64,000 nucleotides of DNA from Molanna angustata (taxonomy: Eukaryota > Arthropoda > Insecta > Trichoptera > Molannidae). The notes under the pieces are model-generated. The model was not told the DNA's origin, made no database searches, and saw nothing but the letters and a program-made list of their open reading frames with translations. A program made the position numbers and the translations under genes. Each line of letters begins with the position of its first letter. The stretch's first letter is position 1. Below are positions 58,403 to 64,000 of this stretch, in pieces. The stretch covers positions 37,971,447 through 38,035,446 of the forward strand of contig OY754970.1 of the NCBI GenBank assembly GCA_963576475.1, read 5' to 3'.

Positions 58403-60530
58403 TCCCCGAAAGTGTTACTGGAATCCAGTAATAATAATAATAATATTACTGACTTTCCCCAGTGTTTAAGATTAAAACATTGAATTTTGTTTTTTGGGAG
58501 AATTTCATTACCAAAAAATTCTAGGTATAAATCACTTTTTATAAAGAAAAATTATAAAAAAATATTTTTACGATAATGCAAAAAAAGACATTTTTCCCAA
58601 AAAATCAAAGAATCAGTGTTTTAATCTTGAACAGCAGAGATAGCAAATTGTTTTTCTAGAAAGTTAGAAAGATAGGTAAGTATTCTTTTTCTCTCTAATT
58701 GAGTTATGAAAATAAAAGAATATTTAAAACAAAGTAATTATATATTGTAAACTATATCATACCTACAATGTTTGTATTCATTAAACAATATAATTAAATC
58801 TTAATATTATGTAGTAGACAAAAATACTATGGACTTATAAATTTCTTCGTGGATTCATGGGTTGAACTGTATAAATTTTCATGGAATAACGCTCAGTCTG
58901 CCGAGTCTGCTCAAAGTCAATTCTGAAAAACAAAACACCATTATATTACACACATAAGCGCATTGAACTATTAGTTTTCTAGTATTAATAATGTTGTCAA
59001 CTTGGAATTGATAAAATAACTATATTTATAAAGTTTTTGCCAAATTTCTAACCAGAGTAAAATATCACCACTACATGCAATTGTTTTAAAAATATTGCTA
59101 GTACTATCATTTATAGATATCGGATCAACTTGTTACTAACAAAAATATTGGATTATCGATAAAATAAGTTGTTTCATTAAAATTGATACATCGAATAAAT
59201 TTCAAAGTGACATACAACATAACCTCTAAACAAAAACGGTAATAATATTATTTTACCTGGGGCAAATATTGAATGCATCTTATTTATTCCTCTTTGTTTT
59301 CCTTAATTTCCATCTATAATAGATGACTTTCTCAAAATATACTACATATTTTGTATTTTTTCACTCACACAAAAAAATATCCGTTGGAACATAATGTATC
59401 ACAGTGTATAATTGCCTTTGTTTAGTAAAACAAAATACTTCATATGCATTTTCGATAATATAAGTGCAAAACTGGAACACTAGCACCAATCGATTTCAGA
59501 TAAATTTGAAAATTCGTAAATTTTAAAATAAAAACATTGATGTTATCAAACTTTCCATTAAAACTGTTGGTTGTTGGTTGACCTCACACCACTTTTTAGA
59601 TTTGAAATGGGTGCTTCTAATTGGTTGAATAACTAAAACAAGCATAGACAAAATAATATTTGTACCATAAACAAATGTAGGAACCTACCTACTCGTTTTT
59701 TATTTTAATCGGTTAGTAAAAAAACTGGTAGGTAACTGAATAGTAAACCTGCCATAATTGACACTACTGCCATCTATACAAAGTCCCCGAAGGGGATAGA
59801 GGGGGGGAAGGGGTAATTTAATACTTTTTTCCAATGTACTGAGTTTCCAGACGGTGCATATGATCCATAATATTTGGATTTGAGTATTCATATATATTTG
59901 TGTGGTATTTGCATTTATATTGTATGAAATTCTATAAACGCAGCATTCGAGAATCGCTTTAAATTCCTTTTATATTTCTTCATTTTACATGACATTACAT
60001 TATTGTCTTTTTATACTAGTTTATCAAGTGCCTGACATTTACATTGTTTAGGATCAGATATAAATACTTGAGAAGTAATAGGTGAGAGTATTAATAAATA
60101 AAATTAATATAATTGCATTTCACGAATTTGACTTAAATTATCACGAGTTACAATATCAATTTTTTTAATGCTTTCTTTTAACTAAATTTTCACAGCACAC
60201 AAAACATTAGAACTCCTTGAAAATAAAGTTTTTGTTTTTAAGGAGTTCTTTTTCTTATCATTCAATGATGTTTTTGTTTAAATAATCTATTTACAGGATT
60301 ACCTAATATTTATCATACATTTCATTTTAATTTTATCCTTTCTTGGGTACATATTATTAGGAATTTACAGTTAACAGATTAGGTATTTAATGATAATGTT
60401 TTATTACCTCTGCTAAATTACAAATATAATTAACTCGACAGGTTAATTTACATGTATGTCGTGTCTGTTCTGGGAAGCTATTAATTATTATAACAACATA
60501 ATAATTCATATTTTGTTTCATATTTCTTAC
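58403..60530. other. intergenic DNA with a possible short spliced transcript
   Basis: No protein gene is recognised. On the minus strand a donor (GCCCCAG|GTAAAAT, near 59257) and an acceptor (TTTTTCAG|AATTGACT, near 58924) could join two short exons. The downstream exon has a frame IDFEQTRQTERYSMKIYTVQ ending in a stop near 58843, but the upstream exon has a stop in that frame. I do not call a gene. Confidence 0.3.
60209..60249. repeat. 41-bp hairpin
   Basis: AGAACTCCTTGAAAATAAAG followed by TTTTTGTTTTTAAGGAGTTCT (20-base arms, imperfect in the middle) forms an almost loop-free stem. Confidence 0.8.
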
Positions 60531-60597
60531 AGTTTAAAATGAGGTGATTTCATTGTAGTTTACATGTCTACCTTCAAGTCCTGTTTATTTTGTAAAA

Positions 60598-62902
60598 ATG
60601 CCAGCACCAACAAAGTGTTTGCAATATTTGACTTTAACATTTGATGTTATCTATTTTGTAAGTACCTTTTTGTAATTTTTTTAATTTTTGTAACCTAGTT
60701 GTTATAGAAGATTTGTAACTATCACTGTGATAGGTATAATGTATCACATACTTGGAATAATATTTATTTCATGCCACAAAGATTTGTTGAGCTGGGTAAG
60801 GAGTGTGAAGGGAGGTATAAAGAGACTTTCTGTTGGCTATTTTATTTTTATTTTATATAACTTCTCGGGCAACCTATGTCAAATATTAATTTAACACGCA
60901 CCCAATAACAAGTTGCCACATTCTGGAGACTTGCGATATTAATTGTCTCAGATCCAGACTGAAAACACAATTAAAAACTGTGTCTTCACCGGGAATCGAA
61001 CCCGGGACCTTTTGAACAGAAGTCAGATAACTAACCAACTGAACCACGAAGGCTGACAATATATGTTTATATTTTTGTGTTTCAGATTTCGGGATTGGCT
61101 GTCTTAATATTGAATCTAATATTTATTTACCAATTTCTAAGATATAATCAATTTGTTGCAATAAATGTTGAAGCCCCAGCGATTACATTGATTTTCGTGG
61201 GATTATTTTCATGCTTAATTTCATGGATTGGATGGAAAGCAGCTTGGAACTTACACAGATTCCATATGATATGTGTAAGTATAATTTTTTTTTATGATTT
61301 GCGGCAGACTTGTAATATTAATTAGGATTTTTATAGTGCTGTTTAATGATTCAGGATCATTCCTCGAGCACTGATAGTTCAGATTTTTGTAGCTCTACGG
61401 AACAAGCTTTTATTTAGAGAAAGTGCTCTTGATTTGAACACTGTAGACATCTGGAGGAAATACATACCACTTTGTAGGACCAATAACTCTACTGCATCAT
61501 AGTGAGCCGCCTTGTTGACTGTCTATCTCGTTTAAGGAGTATTTATTCTGTGATCCAGACGACTTGATCCACACTTTAACCAGTATAATTTATCTAGAAG
61601 TGTTATTTATTATGTGACATCGTTATTCCACATCATTAAAGTAATAGAAACTATAGAGATAAAAAAAACTAGTGTATGGAATACATAGAAAAAAAGCTTT
61701 CCTTTTACCTTCATTTGTCTTTCAATGCTCAAAATCAATGATATTCCCATAATTAAAAAAAAAAAAAAAAAAATTGTAAACATCATAACCAATGATACTC
61801 CATAATTGTTAACATCATAAACAAAAATACTATCAATAGTCACAGTTTAAATTTCTAATAATCTGTTATTTTGTTTCAGTTCAGCGTGTTACTGTTTATA
61901 ATTGTAGTAGTAGAGTTTGGATGCTGCATCTGGGCTTTAGCTATATGGGATAGTAACTTTTTGAAAGATGAAATTACACTCGCTGTGGATGAAGACTTTG
62001 TTATGGCGAATAATGAAAGTCAGAATAATACCCCTGAAGCGAAGAGATGGGAATTTGTCCAGACCGAGGTAAGGCAATAAATGCAAATTTGCTTATTTGA
62101 ATTGTACAATGTATTATAGAAATGTATTCAGAGATTAATTGTTCATACTTAACAAATTATAATGAAACTTATTTTAAGCTGTGACTTTGATGTGCAATAA
62201 ATATTATGCATAAATTATTTATTCAGTTTATGGTTTCGGTTTCATGTTTAAGTTCTATAGAGCAGTTGTTCTTAACCTTTTAGCAATCGCAACTTTTTAA
62301 CATCTGAAAGTATATTCGCAATCTGCTTAAAATTCTAATGATAATATTGCTTTTTGCTGCCCCCCTGTAAAGTTGTGGTGATAACACAAAATCATGCATT
62401 ACTTTTTTTTTTCTTTTTTTTATTTGGAACCATGCTGTCAGTAGTATTTTACCTAACTGTAAAAATGAATTAAAAATAAAATGAATAAAAAAACACTATA
62501 TACATAAATATTTTTGAAACGGAATCGCTCCTAACTCCTCACTCTGGCTCAGCATCACATCTAAAAGAATTCCTTTTCAAATCCAATCTTGCTTTTATTT
62601 GTTTTTATAATATTGATAACATAAACAGATGAGTTTGTATTTTATAAAGCGATAAATATATTTCTCCCTCATATTATTTCCAGTTACTTTGTTGTGGAGT
62701 AAGTGGTCCCAGTGACTACAGAAAATTCAAATCGGTTCCTTGGTCTTGTTGTGTTATCTCATCAGCTTTATCACCTGAAAAACCAGAATTAGGTGACTGC
62801 ACAGCGGTATATCAAAAAGGATGCTTGGAACCTATCTATCAGTTGGTTGGTACTATTGTGCTGCACATCTGTCTGACGGCTCTGGGTGCCGGTTTGATAC
62901 AT
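60598..62902 (+). CDS. tetraspanin, first four coding exons (3' end outside window)
   Basis: Coding exons 60598-60657, 61086-61274, 61880-62068 and 62684-62902 are all phase 0 and give 219 codons. Membrane segments: TM1 about 12-36 (LTFDVIYFISGLAVLILNLI), TM2 about 50-71 (ITLIFVGLFSCLISWIGWKA), TM3 about 84-106 (FSVLLFIIVVVEFGCCIWAL), TM4 from about 196 (YQLVGTIVLHICLTALGAGL). The large extracellular loop carries the CCG motif (149-151) and PWSCC, with further Cys in GDCTAVYQKGC: the family pattern of disulphide-bonded cysteines. Tetraspanins organise membrane microdomains with partner receptors; which member this is cannot be told. A TTTCTTACAG acceptor before 60533 suggests a 5' UTR intron. 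The last visible donor is GC-type (CAT|GCAAGT), which keeps phase 0; a GT four bases on would change phase. The final exon is not seen. Confidence 0.9.
60855..61056 (-). repeat. tRNA-headed SINE, family A, near-complete copy
   Basis: On the minus strand: CGTGGTTCAGTTGGTTAGTT (A-box), AAGGTCCCGGGTTCGATTCC (intact B-box), CGGTGAAGACACAGTTTTTA, CCAGAATGTGGCAACTTGTT and GGTTGCCCGAGAAGTTATAT. It is the best-kept member of the family here and lies in tetraspanin intron 1. The promoter boxes look functional; it is not a tRNA gene, since no acceptor stem closes. Confidence 0.88.
61320..61860. other. tetraspanin intron 2
   Basis: Nothing is recognised apart from an A-run at 61756-61773. Confidence 0.45.
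62080..62683. other. tetraspanin intron 3 with a decayed repeat
   Basis: GAGCAGTTGTTCTTAACCTT at 62260 resembles the CAGTGGTTCTCAACCTT start of hAT-type MITEs, and CTGCCCCCCTGTAAAG follows at 62359. A similar CCCAACATTTTTTGG...CTGCCCCCC order is at 41247-41275. Both are decayed. Confidence 0.4.
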
Positions 62903-63052
62903 GCAAGTATAATTCAGTATTTTTTAAATAACCGTCATTTTTAATTTTTTTCTCTTATTTAAGAACAAATAATGTATTTAACTGAAGTTTCAATCTACAA
63001 GAGGGAGTATAAATAATATAACCAAAAGTTCATAAACTAAATAAGTACAGTT

Positions 63053-63314
63053 AGTACCGGTTCCCATTTGTCGTGTGTTAGGCACGACAAAATGTCAGGT
63101 GATCTAGTGGCAATACATTTTAAATGGAGCTATTCACACTTACAACGACAAAATGTCATGTGATCTAGTGGCAATACATTTTAAATGGAGCTGTTCACAC
63201 TTACACGATAACGATTTCTTATCGCAAGTGTGAACAGCTCCATTTAGAATGTGTTGCCACTAGATCACCGAACATTTTGTCATACCTAAAACACGACAAA
63301 TGGGAACGGGCACT
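63053..63314. mobile_element. inverted-repeat MITE with a duplicated left arm
   Basis: Outer ends GTTCCCATTTGTCGTG and CACGACAAATGGGAAC are inverted copies. Inside, a 60-bp unit (ACGACAAAATGTCAGGTGAT, then CTAGTGGCAATACATTTTAA) occurs twice in tandem at 63084 and 63145 and once inverted at about 63225-63283. The centre GATAACGATTTCTTATC forms the loop. It lies in tetraspanin intron 4. Confidence 0.85.
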
Positions 63315-63590
63315 TATTGTCTCTGAATATGTTGGCTGTGTATAGCGAAAGCGTTCCTGTTATACCTACCCTTGTGGACTGAAATTTTTGTGACATACAT
63401 TATTTTGTTATTAAGTTTATATTCCGGTTAGCTCAGGAAAGAGATATCTATGAGAGAGTATTAGTCGACGTCGGGGGGAACTGACATGGCAGAAAAAAAA
63501 TTGTAAAATGAACTTCCGATGTGTTCATTTACACAAATACAGTAAAATCTACAAGCAGATTATTACCAACTGTCATGGCACAATTTCATT

Positions 63591-63721
63591 TTTGTTGTGT
63601 TTGTAATGTGTAAATAATAAATTTTAAATACATACGTCCACGAAAGTAATCCTAAGATACTGCACAAAAATTTTCCTTTTCTAAATAATTGAATAAAATT
63701 AAATAATCCTTACATACTGCC
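63591..63721. repeat. dispersed repeat shared with 41324-41432
   Basis: TTGTGTTTGTAATG, CACGAAAGTAATCCTAAGAT, CTGCACAAAAATTTTCC and AATAAAATTAAATAATCCTT match the segment in GRASP intron 4. Here the repeat carries a short insertion near 63610-63640. Confidence 0.7.
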
Positions 63722-63930
63722 GACCACCGTGGCACATTTGGTAAGGCGTTTGGTTTCTGTGTGGAGTCCTGGGTGCAATCCCTAGCAGAGGAGAAATTTA
63801 TTTAAATTAATTTCTCACGCAAATATTGCTTCTCTGGGCTGGAAACCCCGGTAAGTTGGAAAAAAAATTCCATACTGCAATAAACTCGCACCTTGTGCAG
63901 GGCACATTTAAGTATTTGTTATAATATTTT
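63722..63930 (+). repeat. tRNA-headed SINE, family C, near-complete copy
   Basis: Head CCACCGTGGCACATTTGGTA (A-box-like), CCTGGGTGCAATCCCTAGCA (B-box-like), then GGAGAAATTTATTTAAATTA, GCTTCTCTGGGCTGGAAACC, AAGTTGGAAAAAAAATTCCA and ACTGCAATAAACTCGCACCT. A 3' half is at 31500 and a head at 7795. Confidence 0.8.
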
Positions 63931-64000
63931 AATTGGTCATTAATGTCATGTAATTAAACGTATTTGTTTGATATTTAAGTATGAAATATATTTTTATTTT

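Noticed and set aside
58843..58924. Small terminal exon with frame IDFEQTRQTERY on the minus strand
   Set aside because: The splice sites look real but the only candidate upstream exon has a stop in that frame, and the peptide matches no family I know.

Overview
The window is nuclear DNA of an insect. It is AT-rich, has spliced genes with GT-AG introns, and is packed with insect-type mobile elements. Many TAGGTACCTA-like strings and the RTE/jockey-type LINE remnants suggest Lepidoptera; this is an inference from sequence style, and another insect order is not excluded.

Five host genes can be read. (1) TRIM37 on the minus strand (13.8-32.7 kb), assembled here as 16 coding exons with consistent splice phases and 1007 codons: RING, B-box, coiled coil, MATH and a long acidic/Ser-rich tail. 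(2) NDUFB11, a single-exon complex I subunit (38.6-39.1 kb, plus). (3) The Golgi stacking protein GRASP (40.6-46.3 kb, minus, five exons, 458 aa). (4) A small two-exon THAP zinc-finger protein (55.5-57.1 kb, minus, with a likely non-coding first exon near 57.9 kb). (5) The first four coding exons of a tetraspanin (60.6-62.9 kb, plus), which runs off the right edge. These are unrelated housekeeping or regulatory genes and do not form a pathway.

Much of the rest is mobile DNA. 0-2.6 kb holds the 3' part of an element-like gene with a DUF7869-type protein. 2.7-5.1 kb is a mosaic of minus-strand LINE pieces. 5.1-13.1 kb is mostly AT-rich DNA without recognisable genes, with one piggyBac-like non-autonomous element. 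The TRIM37 introns carry a Harbinger-like MITE, two hAT-like elements with 8-bp target duplications, LINE pieces and several tRNA-headed SINEs. 33.2-35.2 kb is a coding-free miniature LTR retrotransposon with two LTRs, primer site, polypurine tract and 4-bp target duplication. 36.1-37.7 kb has a foldback element. A 1.1-kb inverted repeat lies in GRASP intron 2. 47-49.1 kb is a composite block of tandem arrays, and 53.3-54.3 kb is a probable solo LTR.

The most unusual observations are the duplicated terminal coding exon of TRIM37, the long inverted repeat inside GRASP, the iteron-bearing hAT-like element nested in a LINE ORF1, and the internally empty LTR element. No CRISPR, operon or prokaryotic system is present. 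All exon models come from reading splice signals and frames by eye, without transcript evidence.
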